Assembly (NCBI GenBank): GCA_944323845.1
Contig: CALUUA010000013.1
Span: 1-64,000 of the forward strand
DNA length: 64,000 nt
Source: an uncultured Bacteroidales bacterium
Lineage (GTDB): Bacteria; Bacteroidota; Bacteroidia; Bacteroidales; UBA932
Reading direction: 5' to 3'
The notes under the pieces were generated by a model. It saw only the letters and a program-made list of their open reading frames with translations. It searched no databases and was not told where the DNA came from. Of the stretch, positions 26,267 to 35,293 are shown in pieces. Both the position numbers and the translations under genes were made by a program. Numbering within the stretch: the stretch's first letter is position 1; every line of letters begins with the position of its first letter.

Positions 26267-27307
26267 TTATCTTGAAACCCTGCCTGATCCGTCGCCTTTC
26301 ATCAGGTTCTCCACTTCGGCCACCGTCACCTGATTGTAGTCGCCGAATATCGTGTGCTTCAGGCATGATGCAGCCACGGCGAAATTAAGGGCCTTCTGGT
26401 CATCGCCCTTGTATGTCAGGAGACCGTAGATGAGTCCGCCCATGAAAGAGTCGCCTCCGCCCACGCGGTCTACGATGTGGGTGATGTCGTATCTCGGTGA
26501 CTGGTACAGTTTGGCGCCGTCATAAAGTACGCCTCCCCAAGTGTTGTGATTGGCATTGATGGAGCCGCGGAGAGTGATGATGACTTTCTTGGCGCGAGGG
26601 AATTTGGCCATCAGCTGCTTGCATACGCTTTCGAATTCGGCTGCGTTGACCTCTCCCTTGGTAGCTGTGACATCGAAGCCTTCAGGTTTGATTCCGAACA
26701 CTTTTTCTGCGTCCTCCTCATTTCCGAGAATGACATCGCATCCTTCCACGAGAGCCGGCATTACTTCAGAAGCTGTCTTGCCGTATTTCCAGAGGTTCTT
26801 TCTGTAGTTCAGGTCGCATGATACTGTGACGCCGAGCTTGTTTGCAGCCTTGATAGCCTCAAGACATACATCTGCCGCGCCCTGGCTGATAGCCGGTGTG
26901 ATGCCTGTCCAGTGGAACCAGTCTGCGCCCTCGAACACCTTCTCCCAGTCGATCATCCCTTTTTCAATCTCGGAAATCGCGGAATGAGCCCTGTCGTACA
27001 CTACTTTGCTGGCACGGGCCACCGCACCTGTCTCAAGGAAATAGATTCCAAGCCTGTCTCCGCCGAAAACGCAATGCTTGGTGCCGACGCCATAGCTGTG
27101 AAGATCCTTGATGCAGCTCGCTGCAATGTCGTTTTTAGGAAAACGGGTGACAAACTCTGTCTCTACACCGTAATTTGCAAGTGATACGGCCACATTGGCT
27201 TCTCCTCCGCCGAATGTAGCGGCAAATTCCTTGGCTTGGGAAAATCTCAGATATCCAGGTGTGGAAAGTCTGAGCATGATTTCTCCGAATGTGATAACTT
27301 TAGGCAT
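26267..27307 (-). CDS. kdgK: 2-dehydro-3-deoxygluconate (KDG) kinase, PfkB family
   Basis: This 346-residue sugar kinase phosphorylates KDG to KDPG. The N-terminal [14 protein letters not shown] and [16 protein letters not shown] are typical of KDG kinases. The C-terminal catalytic motif reads [16 protein letters not shown], with Gly where most PfkB enzymes have Ala (usual GAGDxF). First gene of the operon, with promoter TATCTTTG and an operator-like repeat upstream. The gap to eda is 26 bp. Confidence 0.94.
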   Translation of the reverse strand: MPKVITFGEIMLRLSTPGYLRFSQAKEFAATFGGGEANVAVSLANYGVETEFVTRFPKNDIAASCIKDLHSYGVGTKHCVFGGDRLGIYFLETGAVARASKVVYDRAHSAISEIEKGMIDWEKVFEGADWFHWTGITPAISQGAADVCLEAIKAANKLGVTVSCDLNYRKNLWKYGKTASEVMPALVEGCDVILGNEEDAEKVFGIKPEGFDVTATKGEVNAAEFESVCKQLMAKFPRAKKVIITLRGSINANHNTWGGVLYDGAKLYQSPRYDITHIVDRVGGGDSFMGGLIYGLLTYKGDDQKALNFAVAASCLKHTIFGDYNQVTVAEVENLMKGDGSGRVSR

Positions 27308-27353
27308 TGTATAATTTTTTTGAAAGTTAATAGTCGTGTAGTGTTAATCCTTG

Positions 27354-27361
27354 CAAAGATA
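27354..27361 (-). promoter_or_regulatory. Promoter -7 box of kdgK-eda-transporter
   Basis: The minus strand reads TATCTTTG, 46 bp before the kdgK ATG. The expected -33 position falls inside the operator-like repeat at 27376-27397. Confidence 0.6.
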
Positions 27362-27375
27362 GAAATTATTTTTAA

Positions 27376-27397
27376 TTTCCGTGCTCGGTAACGGAAA
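27376..27397. promoter_or_regulatory. Operator-like inverted repeat for the divergent LacI regulator
   Basis: TTTCCG and CGGAAA are separated by 10 bp in the divergent spacer. The repeat covers the -33 region of kdgK and lies 6 bp upstream of the -7 box for the regulator gene (TATATTTG, 27404-27411). It is placed to control both directions. Binding by the adjacent LacI-family protein is inferred. Confidence 0.5.
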
Positions 27398-27403
27398 AAA
27401 TTG

Positions 27404-27411
27404 TATATTTG
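27404..27411 (+). promoter_or_regulatory. Promoter -7 box of the LacI-family regulator
   Basis: TATATTTG lies 64 bp before the regulator ATG. A second weaker match is TATAATTTTG further downstream. Confidence 0.5.
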
Positions 27412-27475
27412 AAAACATGAAATTATAATATAATTTTGTGCTTGTTTACGGTTTCGGCCAGATTTCGAAGTTGCC

Positions 27476-28534
27476 ATGCATGACGGAAATAAAATTACGA
27501 TAAATGATGTTGCCAGAGCGGCCGGTGTCTCAAAGGGGACTGTGGACCGCGTCCTGCACAACAGAGGCGAAGTTTCAGCCAGAAGTAGGGAAAGGATTCT
27601 CAAGGTAGTGGAGGAGCTGGGCTACAGGCCGAATTTATATGCATCGATACTGGCGACGAAGAAGAATTTCCATATTTCCTGCATAATTCCGGAGTTCAAT
27701 GACGGGGAGTTCTGGGAACTGACGGAAAAAGGCATAGAAATAGGCCGTGAATATGCAGGCAGATTCGGAATCAGCATAGGTGCGACCCTTTATGACCAGT
27801 ATGATCTGGACTCTTTTCAGGCTGCCTGCGCCGAAGTCATGGCTTCCGGACCGTCCGGCGTGATTATCGCCCCGATGTTCAGGAACGAGACTCTCAAATT
27901 CGTGAAAGAGCTTTCCGAAAAGCAGATTCCGTATGTCTACATAGATTCGAAACTGGAGGATGACGGCTATCTGGCGTATTTCGGAATGCCGATGTATCAG
28001 AGCGGCTATCTGTGCGCTGATATCCTGACTGACGGAAGGGATGTGCGCAAGGTTCATGTCATCAGAATCGAAAGGGACAAGAGGGGGCTTTCGGACCCTA
28101 CCATCACCAGAAGGACAGGACTTGTAGACTATATCTCTGAGCATTATCCTGACTGCCGGGTGGAAAACACGTTCATAGATCCGAAGAATACGGAGCTACG
28201 TTACAGGACTCTGGACAAGATGTTCGAGGATGACCCCGATCCTGACAAGTATATCGTCATGTGCAATTCGAGAGTGCATTTCATCGCCGACTATCTTCGG
28301 GACAGAGGCATAAGGACATGCAGGGTAGTGGGATTCGATGTGCTCGAAAGGAATCTCTATGCCTTGAGGGACGGTTACGTACAGGCTCTTATCGCCCAGC
28401 ATTCCGACAGACAGGCCGCATCGGCCATCACAGCCATCACGGATTATCTGATACTGCATGAGGCTCCGGCGAAAAAGGATAATTACACGCAGATGGACAT
28501 CCTGAACAAGTATAATTGCGACTATTATATTTAA
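27476..28534 (+). CDS. LacI-family transcriptional regulator
   Basis: This 352-residue regulator has an N-terminal LacI helix-turn-helix (TINDVARAAGVSKGTVDRVL, residues 8-27), with the hinge following near residue 50. The rest is a periplasmic-binding-protein-like sensor domain (ISCIIPEFNDGEFWELTEKG; VVGFDVLERNLYALRDG). The HTH variant GTVDRVLHNRGEVS is common in sugar-acid-linked members. Divergent from kdgK-eda-transporter with an inverted repeat between them, so it most likely responds to a hexuronate pathway intermediate. Confidence 0.92.
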   Translation: MHDGNKITINDVARAAGVSKGTVDRVLHNRGEVSARSRERILKVVEELGYRPNLYASILATKKNFHISCIIPEFNDGEFWELTEKGIEIGREYAGRFGISIGATLYDQYDLDSFQAACAEVMASGPSGVIIAPMFRNETLKFVKELSEKQIPYVYIDSKLEDDGYLAYFGMPMYQSGYLCADILTDGRDVRKVHVIRIERDKRGLSDPTITRRTGLVDYISEHYPDCRVENTFIDPKNTELRYRTLDKMFEDDPDPDKYIVMCNSRVHFIADYLRDRGIRTCRVVGFDVLERNLYALRDGYVQALIAQHSDRQAASAITAITDYLILHEAPAKKDNYTQMDILNKYNCDYYI

Positions 28535-28588
28535 AGAGGTCGAATCAAAAGTCTGCGAGGGTTAAGACAGGCCAGTCTTTCGAAAAGA

Positions 28589-28630
28589 CGATTGAGGGAG
28601 ACCCTAAATCTTTCGGGCCTCCCTCAATCG
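28589..28630. terminator. Bidirectional hairpin between regulator and peptide transporter
   Basis: A 12-bp perfect stem CGATTGAGGGAG/CTCCCTCAATCG ends 3 bp before the peptide transporter stop. T-runs are short, so efficiency is uncertain. It serves the two convergent genes. Confidence 0.65.
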
Positions 28631-28633
28631 AAA

Positions 28634-30292
28634 TCAGTTCGTAGCGTTTTCCAGTTTCTTCATTATCGAGAAGATGAAAAGTGCGGAAATCAGGCACAGC
28701 GCTATGAGCAGAGTCCATACGCCCCAGAGAGGGACTTTGTCCCAGAGCAGAGCCGGGATGGATACCAGATAGTTTCCTATGGCCGTAGCGGCAAACCAGC
28801 ATCCCATCATCATGCCCTTGTATTTCGGCGGAGCCACTTTCGATACGAAGGAAATTCCCATAGGGGAGAGCAGAAGCTCTGCAAAAGTCAGCACGAGGTA
28901 TGTGGATATGAGCCAGTTAGGTGATACGAGCACATCGCTTACCGTACCGCCGAGCTCTTTCGGCGAAGCCAGCCCCAGCGATCCCATCGTCAGAATGAAG
29001 AAGCCTGCTGCCGCTACCAGCATACCGAGCCCTATCTTGCGCGGCGCTGACGGCTCCTTTCCTTTTTTAGCCAGTGAACCGAATATGGCCAGCGATACCG
29101 GAGTCAACGCTACCACGAAGAACGGATTGAACTGCTGGAAGTCGGACGGCTGTATGCTGAATGACTGATCCATGGATGAGTAAATGGCGTATGCGCCGCC
29201 CCAGAGTGCCAGAGTGGCAATGCCTGAAATGGTCTTACCTTTCGTCGTTTCGGACTGGAATACGCTGAAAAGCGTGTATATGGATACGGCTATCAGGAAC
29301 AGGCTCCAGATGTTGAAACCGATTCTGGTGAAACCTTCAGCGACAGGCTGTGTATAGTCTCTGGCGAAGAAAGTCATGGTCGCACCGTTCTGGTGGAATG
29401 CCATCCAGAAGAATATCACGACGGCGAATACGAGAAGGAGAGCCGTGATGCGGCTTTTCGTCTGCTGCGGAGTGAGTTCCGGCTCGTCGATGTGGGCGGC
29501 CTGTGCCTGTTTGGCATTTATGTCCGCATGTTTGAACCATGGCCTGCAGCAGAAATATATCAGTACGGAAATGACGAGCGAGATGCAGGCTACTCCGAAT
29601 CCGTAGCTGTATGCTGTGGAGAGTTTGTCAATGTACAGCTGGCTGAATGCTGTCAGGTCTGCGGTCCCCGTCATGGAGGCTGCGAGATCGGCCAGCTTGG
29701 CGGAATTTTCCGGGGTTATGGTATGGCCCAGAAACTGATGGGCCAGAGACGGGATATTCGCGTCATAATAAAGGCCGTCTTTTCCGAGAAAGAAGTTGGT
29801 GACGGCTTTCGCCATGCTCGGAGCGAACATCGCGCCGATGTTTATGGCCATGTAGAACAGGCTGAATGCGGCATCCCGCTTCGATGAATACTTCGGGTCA
29901 TCATACAGATTCCCGACCATTACCTGAAGATTTCCCTTGAACAGTCCGGTGCCGACAGCTATCAGAGTCAGCGCACCGAACATGGCTGCCTTTCCCAGGG
30001 CATCCGCGCCTGTAGGTATGGCAAGGAACAGATAGCCGAGAAACATGACGGCTATTCCCGTGGTGACGCACTTGCCGAAACCTATCTTGTCTGCAAGCCA
30101 TCCTCCGAAAAGAGGCATGAAGTAGACTCCGGCGAGGAAAATGGCGTAAATCTGTCCGGCTATGGCCGCACTGAAGCCGAATTTCGCCTGCAGGAACAGC
30201 ATGAAGATAGCCAGCATTGTGTAGTAGCCGAAACGCTCGCCGGTATTGGCGAGAGCCAAGGCAAACAGTCCTTTTGGTTGACCTTTGAACAT
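28634..30292 (-). CDS. POT/PTR family di- and tripeptide transporter
   Basis: This 552-residue inner-membrane proton-coupled peptide transporter has the family signature NTGERFGYYTML (ExxERFxYY type) on helix 1, FAGVYFMPLFGGWLAD-like loop sequence, and GTGLFKGNLQVMVGNLY. The latter corresponds to the PTR2 signature on helices 4-5. About 14 helices are predicted, with an enlarged central region. It is monocistronic, with a promoter box at 30372-30379 and a GC-rich 5' untranslated region. Substrate preference cannot be read from the sequence. Confidence 0.93.
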   Translation of the reverse strand: MFKGQPKGLFALALANTGERFGYYTMLAIFMLFLQAKFGFSAAIAGQIYAIFLAGVYFMPLFGGWLADKIGFGKCVTTGIAVMFLGYLFLAIPTGADALGKAAMFGALTLIAVGTGLFKGNLQVMVGNLYDDPKYSSKRDAAFSLFYMAINIGAMFAPSMAKAVTNFFLGKDGLYYDANIPSLAHQFLGHTITPENSAKLADLAASMTGTADLTAFSQLYIDKLSTAYSYGFGVACISLVISVLIYFCCRPWFKHADINAKQAQAAHIDEPELTPQQTKSRITALLLVFAVVIFFWMAFHQNGATMTFFARDYTQPVAEGFTRIGFNIWSLFLIAVSIYTLFSVFQSETTKGKTISGIATLALWGGAYAIYSSMDQSFSIQPSDFQQFNPFFVVALTPVSLAIFGSLAKKGKEPSAPRKIGLGMLVAAAGFFILTMGSLGLASPKELGGTVSDVLVSPNWLISTYLVLTFAELLLSPMGISFVSKVAPPKYKGMMMGCWFAATAIGNYLVSIPALLWDKVPLWGVWTLLIALCLISALFIFSIMKKLENATN

Positions 30293-30358
30293 ACTTTATA
30301 ATATTATATTGTTTTGTCCGATAAGGGGCGACGGACGGACCCGGAGGTACGGTCCGGA

Positions 30359-30374
30359 ATTGCCCGGAGGGCAA
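30359..30374. repeat. Intergenic palindrome, copy 1
   Basis: ATTGCCCGGAGGGCAA has arms TTGCCC/GGGCAA around GGA. The identical 16-mer occurs at 56181-56196. Here it overlaps the edge of the peptide transporter promoter. Confidence 0.7.
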
Positions 30375-30379
30375 AGGTA
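30372..30379 (-). promoter_or_regulatory. Promoter -7 box of the peptide transporter gene
   Basis: The minus strand reads TACCTTTG. The roughly 75-nt leader that follows starts with the 16-bp palindrome at 30359-30374 and has a GGACC/GGTCC stem. Confidence 0.5.
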
Positions 30380-30434
30380 CAAAATAAATTTTTTCCGAAG
30401 TCTGAAAAATTGTCTCTCATACGAAAATTTATGG

Positions 30435-30442
30435 TATATTTG
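30435..30442 (+). promoter_or_regulatory. Promoter -7 box of the LpxL-like acyltransferase gene
   Basis: TATATTTG lies 53 bp before the ATG at 30496. Confidence 0.5.
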
Positions 30443-30495
30443 TCAAGATTGTGCCTCAAGTCAGGCACAGGTACATGTAAGATATTGCACGGATT

Positions 30496-31416
30496 ATGGG
30501 TAACTGGAAATCGGAATTCGCGATAAGGTCGATAGTGGCTGTCATGAGGCTTTTCGGAAAACTGCCTCTGAAATTCCATTATTTCTGGGGCGATATCATG
30601 TCATGGTTCATGAAGTCCGTACTGCATTACAGGAGGGACGTGGTCATCGCCAACATTGCCAGATCGTTCCCGAGGATGAATTACGGGGAAATCAAGTCCG
30701 TAGCTTCGCTGTTCTACCGCCATCTCGGGGAAATCTTCGCGGAGGCGGTATGGTTCTGCGGCTCGGACTACAGGCGCATCCATGAATCACGGATATGCAG
30801 TTACACGAATTTCGAGGTGCTTCGGGAAGCATATGAATCGTCGCCGAGCGTCACTGTGCTGTATTCGCATTGCGGAAACTGGGAGCTGCTCGGAGGGCTT
30901 TGGTGCTATAATTACGACCCGGAAACGGATTACCCGGGAGACGAGAATATCGTGAAGGTGATTTACCGCAGGCTCCACAGCCATGTCTGGAACGAAGTCT
31001 TCAAGCGGAACCGTTCATGCCCGATAAAGGTAGAAGGAGGCTATGAAGGACAGATAGAGACCAAGCACATTCTCAGGTATGCCATCAAGCACAGGAATGA
31101 AAAGTTCATCTATGTTTATCCTACGGACCAGTATCCTTATTCGGTGTCGCATGATGTCGGGCCGTTCCTGAATCAGAAGACGAATGTCATGCTGGGAAGC
31201 GCAGGGCTGGCCCACAAGCTCGGGATGAGCGTCCTGTATCTGAGGATGAAGCCGGTGTCGAGGGGGCATTATGAGATGACTTTCGTGCCTGTCTGCCGGA
31301 ATGCGGCCGAGGAAACTCCTGAAAGCATCATGAGGAAGTATCTCGATCTTCTGGAGGCGGATATCAGGGAGACTCCGTACAACTGGCTTTGGAGTCATAA
31401 AAGGTGGAAATTTTAA
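30496..31416 (+). CDS. LpxL/HtrB-like lipid A acyltransferase
   Basis: This is a 306-residue membrane-bound acyltransferase of the lysophospholipid/lipid A late-acyl family. The catalytic block is YSHCGNWELLGGLWCYN (H-x-x-N-W-E type), and further conserved sites are VIYRRLHSHVWNEVFKRNR and YPTDQYP. An N-terminal hydrophobic helix anchors it to the inner membrane. It probably adds a secondary acyl chain to lipid A or a related lipid. The downstream DUF4831 gene starts 20 bp later and may be co-transcribed. Confidence 0.88.
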   Translation: MGNWKSEFAIRSIVAVMRLFGKLPLKFHYFWGDIMSWFMKSVLHYRRDVVIANIARSFPRMNYGEIKSVASLFYRHLGEIFAEAVWFCGSDYRRIHESRICSYTNFEVLREAYESSPSVTVLYSHCGNWELLGGLWCYNYDPETDYPGDENIVKVIYRRLHSHVWNEVFKRNRSCPIKVEGGYEGQIETKHILRYAIKHRNEKFIYVYPTDQYPYSVSHDVGPFLNQKTNVMLGSAGLAHKLGMSVLYLRMKPVSRGHYEMTFVPVCRNAAEETPESIMRKYLDLLEADIRETPYNWLWSHKRWKF

Positions 31417-31436
31417 ACTTTATAAATTCTGGAACT

Positions 31437-32564
31437 ATGAGAAGAACGTTTTTGATGATCGCGCTGGCAATGGCTGTCCTGACAGCGGATCCGGCATCTG
31501 CCAGAAAAGACAGGCTCGTTTACTATGGCGACGATCCTGTGGGGACAGTGGCATATTCGCTGCCGTCCACTACTCTGACCATTGATGTGGAGGCGATCAG
31601 GGAGAATTATTATGCAGGCCCTTATGCGCAATATGCTGCCAAATATCTTGGCATAGACGTCAGGACTGCCGATGAGGTTTCATATACACTTTCAAGCGTG
31701 AGTCTGACTCCATACGCCGAGGCGGATCTGTCGAGGAGGTATCTGCTGAACCTGCGCGGAGAAGAGGCAGCCACGGCTTTCCTGAAGCTGACTGCATCCG
31801 GTCTGGTGTCTTCTGCGGAATCAGTGCCGGGAAGTTCGCCGGCATGGAAATTCCCGGTCATCGCCCGCGAAAATTATTCGGACAAGTCCCTGACTGCCAA
31901 TCTGACCACGGAGGCTGCCACCTTATACAAGAGTGTAAGGAGCGAGTCCGCCTATGACAGGATATCCATGCAACATGACATGGTGGTAGAAAAGACGGAA
32001 GAGGAGAGGGCTGCGGAGATAGCCCAGATGATTTTCTCCCTCAGGGAACAGCGCATGAGCATAATCACGGGCGATACGGATGCATCCTACTCCGGCTCGG
32101 CCATGGGTGCCGCCCTTGCGGAGATTTCACGCCTGGAGCAGGAGTATCTTTCCCTGTTCATCGGATATTCCGAATACGGGACGCAGAAAGTGACATTGGA
32201 TCTGGTTCCTACGAAAAACCGCGAGAGCCAGATGTATGTGGCTTTCAGATTTTCCGAAACCGCCGGCATTCTTCCTGCCGAAAGCGTTTCCGGCAAGCCT
32301 GTAGCCGTGGAGATAATCCCGGAAAAGATCGCATCTCCGCAGACAGGAAAGAAAAAGGCCGGGAAGTCGAAGGTGCCTGTTATCGTCTACCGCATTCCGG
32401 CTACATGCAGTGTCCGGGTTCTCGACGGCAAGAACACTCTGATGCAGGCCAGAATACCGGTCTATCAGTTCGGAGAGGAAACTACTCTTCCTGTCGATCT
32501 TGTCCTGAAGTCTCAGGACAATAAGGCTGTCGCCAAATATTACGAAAATCTCCGTTCCTTCTGA
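31437..32564 (+). CDS. DUF4831 family exported protein
   Basis: This 375-residue protein of unknown function has a signal peptide (MRRTFLMIALAMAVLTADPASA). It matches the Bacteroidetes DUF4831 family by the early block VAYSLPSTTLTIDVEAIREN followed by YYAGPYAQYAAKYLGI. ATG 31437 is preferred over one 11 codons upstream because it gives a proper signal peptide. It follows the LpxL-like gene and precedes pepD by 28 bp, suggesting a run of co-transcribed genes without shared pathway. Confidence 0.9.
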   Translation: MRRTFLMIALAMAVLTADPASARKDRLVYYGDDPVGTVAYSLPSTTLTIDVEAIRENYYAGPYAQYAAKYLGIDVRTADEVSYTLSSVSLTPYAEADLSRRYLLNLRGEEAATAFLKLTASGLVSSAESVPGSSPAWKFPVIARENYSDKSLTANLTTEAATLYKSVRSESAYDRISMQHDMVVEKTEEERAAEIAQMIFSLREQRMSIITGDTDASYSGSAMGAALAEISRLEQEYLSLFIGYSEYGTQKVTLDLVPTKNRESQMYVAFRFSETAGILPAESVSGKPVAVEIIPEKIASPQTGKKKAGKSKVPVIVYRIPATCSVRVLDGKNTLMQARIPVYQFGEETTLPVDLVLKSQDNKAVAKYYENLRSF

Positions 32565-32592
32565 CAGGTAAAGGCTTAAAACAATCAATATC

Positions 32593-34050
32593 ATGACAAT
32601 CAAAGATTTGAATCCTTCCATCGTCTGGAACAATTTCTATAATCTGACCAGAATACCCCGTCCTTCGAAAAAAGAGGGTAAGGCTGTGGAGTATCTGTAT
32701 GAATTCGGAAAGTCCCTCGGACTGGAGACCATAAAGGATGAAACAGGCAATATCATCATAAGGAAGCCTGCCACTCCGGGAATGGAGAACAGGAAAGGGG
32801 TCATCCTGCAGGGGCATTGCGATATGGTGCCGCAGAAAAACCCGGACGTTGAGCATGATTTCGAGAAAGATCCGATAGAAACATGGGTAGACGGCGATTG
32901 GGTAAAGGCCAAAGGGACGACATTGGGAGCGGACAACGGATTGGGAGTGGCCATGGCTCTCTCTGTCCTGCAGTCGGAAGATCTCAGGCACGGTCCAGTC
33001 GAAGTGCTGGTCACAGTGGATGAAGAGACCGGAATGACCGGTGCGAATGCCCTCAAGCCGGGGATTCTTAAAGGCGATATCCTGATTAATCTTGATTCCG
33101 AGACAGAAGGCGAACTGTATATAGGATGTGCCGGGGGACTCGATGCTTCCGCATCCGTCCCGTATCGCAGTACGGCGGTTCCTGATGGCTGGCACAATGC
33201 CGCCATGATCACTGTAGGTGGATGCAAGGGCGGACATTCCGGCATGGACATAATCCTGTACAGGGCCAATGCGAATAAATTGCTGGCCAGAGTCCTGCTT
33301 CCTCTTGTACGCGATTTCGGGGTGAAGCTGGCCTCGGCCGAAGGCGGGAACATGCGCAATGCCATACCGCGCGAGGCGTCGGCCGTCGTGCTGGTTCCTG
33401 ACGGGAAGACCGGCGAGGTGGATATGTACCTGCACGAATTGCAGACTGTGCTGAAGAGCGAATATCAGTCTACGGATCCGCAGCTGTATGTCACCATGAG
33501 GACTTGCGGCGAACCGGAGTCCTGCATAGCGGACGAAGATGCACTGCGATGCCTCCGTGTCCTGCTGGCAACTCCGGAAGGGGTCGAAAGGATGAGCGAC
33601 CAGATGCCCGGTCTGGTGGAGACATCGAACAATACGGCCATCATCAAGACGGAAGACGGTATGTTCATGATCAAGACCCTGATGCGCAGTTCGGTGGATT
33701 CCGCGAAAGACCTTCTGGCGGAAAGGATGCGTGCGGTTGTGGAACTGGCAGGCGGTACTGTAGAGTTTACCGGAGGCTATTCCGGATGGGCTCCTAATGC
33801 GGCTTCGCCTATTCTTCATACCATGCAGTCGGTATATGAAAGGCTCTACGGTGCGAAGCCGGCTGTCATGGCTATCCATGCCGGTCTCGAGTGCGGTATC
33901 CTGAGCGGAGCCTATCCTCATTGGGACATGGTATCCTGCGGACCTACCATCATGAGCCCGCATTCTCCGGACGAGAGGCTGAATATCCCGTCAGTGGAGA
34001 AGTGCTGGAATTTCCTGAAGGCTGTCCTCGAGGCGATTCCGGAGAAATAG
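32593..34050 (+). CDS. pepD: Aminoacyl-histidine dipeptidase
   Basis: This is a 485-residue M20-family zinc peptidase of the PepD type, which hydrolyses Xaa-His and other dipeptides in the cytoplasm. Metal and catalytic residues are visible in QGHCDMVPQ, KGTTLGADNGLGVAMA and TVDEETGMTGA, then GGCKGGHSGMDI, and the late HAGLECGI. Length fits the family. It is isolated from peptide uptake genes except for the POT transporter 2 kb away. Confidence 0.96.
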   Translation: MTIKDLNPSIVWNNFYNLTRIPRPSKKEGKAVEYLYEFGKSLGLETIKDETGNIIIRKPATPGMENRKGVILQGHCDMVPQKNPDVEHDFEKDPIETWVDGDWVKAKGTTLGADNGLGVAMALSVLQSEDLRHGPVEVLVTVDEETGMTGANALKPGILKGDILINLDSETEGELYIGCAGGLDASASVPYRSTAVPDGWHNAAMITVGGCKGGHSGMDIILYRANANKLLARVLLPLVRDFGVKLASAEGGNMRNAIPREASAVVLVPDGKTGEVDMYLHELQTVLKSEYQSTDPQLYVTMRTCGEPESCIADEDALRCLRVLLATPEGVERMSDQMPGLVETSNNTAIIKTEDGMFMIKTLMRSSVDSAKDLLAERMRAVVELAGGTVEFTGGYSGWAPNAASPILHTMQSVYERLYGAKPAVMAIHAGLECGILSGAYPHWDMVSCGPTIMSPHSPDERLNIPSVEKCWNFLKAVLEAIPEK

Positions 34051-34084
34051 CCGGCAAAAAATTTGATTTAAAGGAATTTATTCC

Positions 34085-34092
34085 TATATTTG
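34085..34092 (+). promoter_or_regulatory. Consensus promoter of rpsF-rpsR-rplI
   Basis: TATATTTG has TTTG at 34062-34065, exactly 19 nt apart, matching the strongest Bacteroidota consensus. Confidence 0.8.
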
Positions 34093-34095
34093 CAG

Positions 34096-34128
34096 CCCAT
34101 TCGTGTAAAAAATCAGCGCACGAATGGG
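34096..34128 (+). promoter_or_regulatory. Leader hairpin of the ribosomal protein operon
   Basis: A 10-bp perfect stem CCCATTCGTG/CACGAATGGG encloses a 13-nt loop. It sits at the predicted 5' end of the mRNA, 34 nt before rpsF. S6:S18 complexes bind leader hairpins of their own mRNA in many bacteria. The loop lacks an obvious CCG motif, so identity as that element is unproven. Confidence 0.5.
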
Positions 34129-34162
34129 CAATTTATTTATTAACAATTAATTATAAAAACAA

Positions 34163-34498
34163 ATGAAACAGTACGAGACCGTTTTCATTGCAACTCCCGT
34201 TTTGTCTGAAGCCCAGATGAAGGAAGCGGTTGCCAAGTACACTGGCTTCATCAAGGATAATGGTGGAGAGATAGTGTATGAAGAGGATTGGGGGCTCAAG
34301 CAGCTGGCTTATCCGATCAAGAAGAGAACATCCGGATTTTATTATCTGATTGAATTCAAGGCCGATCCGCAGCTGATCGCATCTCTTGAGACACAGTATC
34401 GCCGTGACGAGAGGATCATCAGGTTCCTGACATTCGCCATGGACAAGCATGCAGTGGCTTATGCAGAGAAGAGGAGAGCAAACAAACAGGCTAAATAA
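34163..34498 (+). CDS. rpsF: 30S ribosomal protein S6
   Basis: This 111-residue S6 binds S18 on the platform of the 30S subunit. It begins [20 protein letters not shown] and has the core [20 protein letters not shown] and [10 protein letters not shown]. First of three ribosomal genes in the conserved rpsF-rpsR-rplI order. No single-strand-binding protein gene is inserted. Confidence 0.98.
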   Translation: MKQYETVFIATPVLSEAQMKEAVAKYTGFIKDNGGEIVYEEDWGLKQLAYPIKKRTSGFYYLIEFKADPQLIASLETQYRRDERIIRFLTFAMDKHAVAYAEKRRANKQAK

Positions 34499-34510
34499 GG
34501 AGGAAAAACT

Positions 34511-34777
34511 ATGGCACAGAACAATGAAATCCGTTATCTTAACCCTCCTACAGTCGAGGTGAAGAGAAAGAAATACTGCCGCTTCAAGAAGGCCGGTATC
34601 AAATATGTAGATTACAAGGACGCTGAATTCCTCAAGAAATTCCTGAACGAGCAGGGAAAGATTCTTCCTCGCCGCATCACCGGAACTTCACTGAAATTCC
34701 AGAGGAAAGTGGCCCAGGCAGTAAAGAGGGCAAGGCATCTTGCACTTCTTCCATATGTTACAGACCTTTTGAAATAA
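34511..34777 (+). CDS. rpsR: 30S ribosomal protein S18
   Basis: This 88-residue S18 is the partner of S6. Landmarks are [37 protein letters not shown] and [14 protein letters not shown]. The zinc-type Cys cluster seen in some phyla is absent apart from one Cys. A purine-rich AAGGAGGAAAAAC precedes the start, 12 bp after rpsF. Confidence 0.98.
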   Translation: MAQNNEIRYLNPPTVEVKRKKYCRFKKAGIKYVDYKDAEFLKKFLNEQGKILPRRITGTSLKFQRKVAQAVKRARHLALLPYVTDLLK

Positions 34778-34792
34778 GCCGGAGGACATTTT

Positions 34793-35239
34793 ATGGAGAT
34801 TATATTGAAGAAAGACGTGGCCAATCTCGGTCATGCAGATGATATCGTAAACGTTAAGAACGGTTACGCATTGAATTACCTTATTCCTCAGGGGTTCGCC
34901 ATTCTTGCCACTCCGTCTGCAAAGAAGGTTCTGGCAGAGAATATCCGTCAGCGCGCCCACAAGGAAGCCAAGTTCCGTGCTGATGCAGAGGCTCTTGCAG
35001 CAAAACTTGCAGAAATTACGGTAAAGGTTTCGGCAAAGGTGAGCGAAAGCGGCAAGATCTACGGTTCCGTGACTACGATCCAGATAGCCGAGGCTCTCGC
35101 AGCAGCAGGCGTGGAAGTGGACAAGAAAGATATCACTATCCTTGCTGATTCCGTTAAGGAAACAGGAGTCTATGAGGCTTCAGTGAAGTGCTACAAGGAT
35201 ATCAAGGGAACTTTCAAATTCGAAGTCGTAGCGGAATAA
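34793..35239 (+). CDS. rplI: 50S ribosomal protein L9
   Basis: This 148-residue L9 has an N-terminal RNA-binding domain IILKKDVANLGHADDIV and VKNGYALNYLIPQGFA, a long connecting helix, and a C-terminal domain ending IKGTFKFEVV. Third gene of the operon, followed directly by a strong terminator. Confidence 0.98.
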   Translation: MEIILKKDVANLGHADDIVNVKNGYALNYLIPQGFAILATPSAKKVLAENIRQRAHKEAKFRADAEALAAKLAEITVKVSAKVSESGKIYGSVTTIQIAEALAAAGVEVDKKDITILADSVKETGVYEASVKCYKDIKGTFKFEVVAE

Positions 35240-35253
35240 TATCCGATTACAAT

Positions 35254-35293
35254 AAAAAAAGAGGATGCCTGAATTCAGACATCCTCTTTTTTT
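35254..35293. terminator. Bidirectional terminator after rplI
   Basis: A 14-bp perfect stem AAAAAAAGAGGATG/CATCCTCTTTTTTT lies between the convergent rplI and acyl-CoA ligase genes and touches the ligase stop codon. Confidence 0.88.

Noticed and set aside
32482..33963. 493-codon minus-strand frame opposite pepD
   Set aside because: pepD has complete M20 motifs on the plus strand; the antisense frame is compositional.
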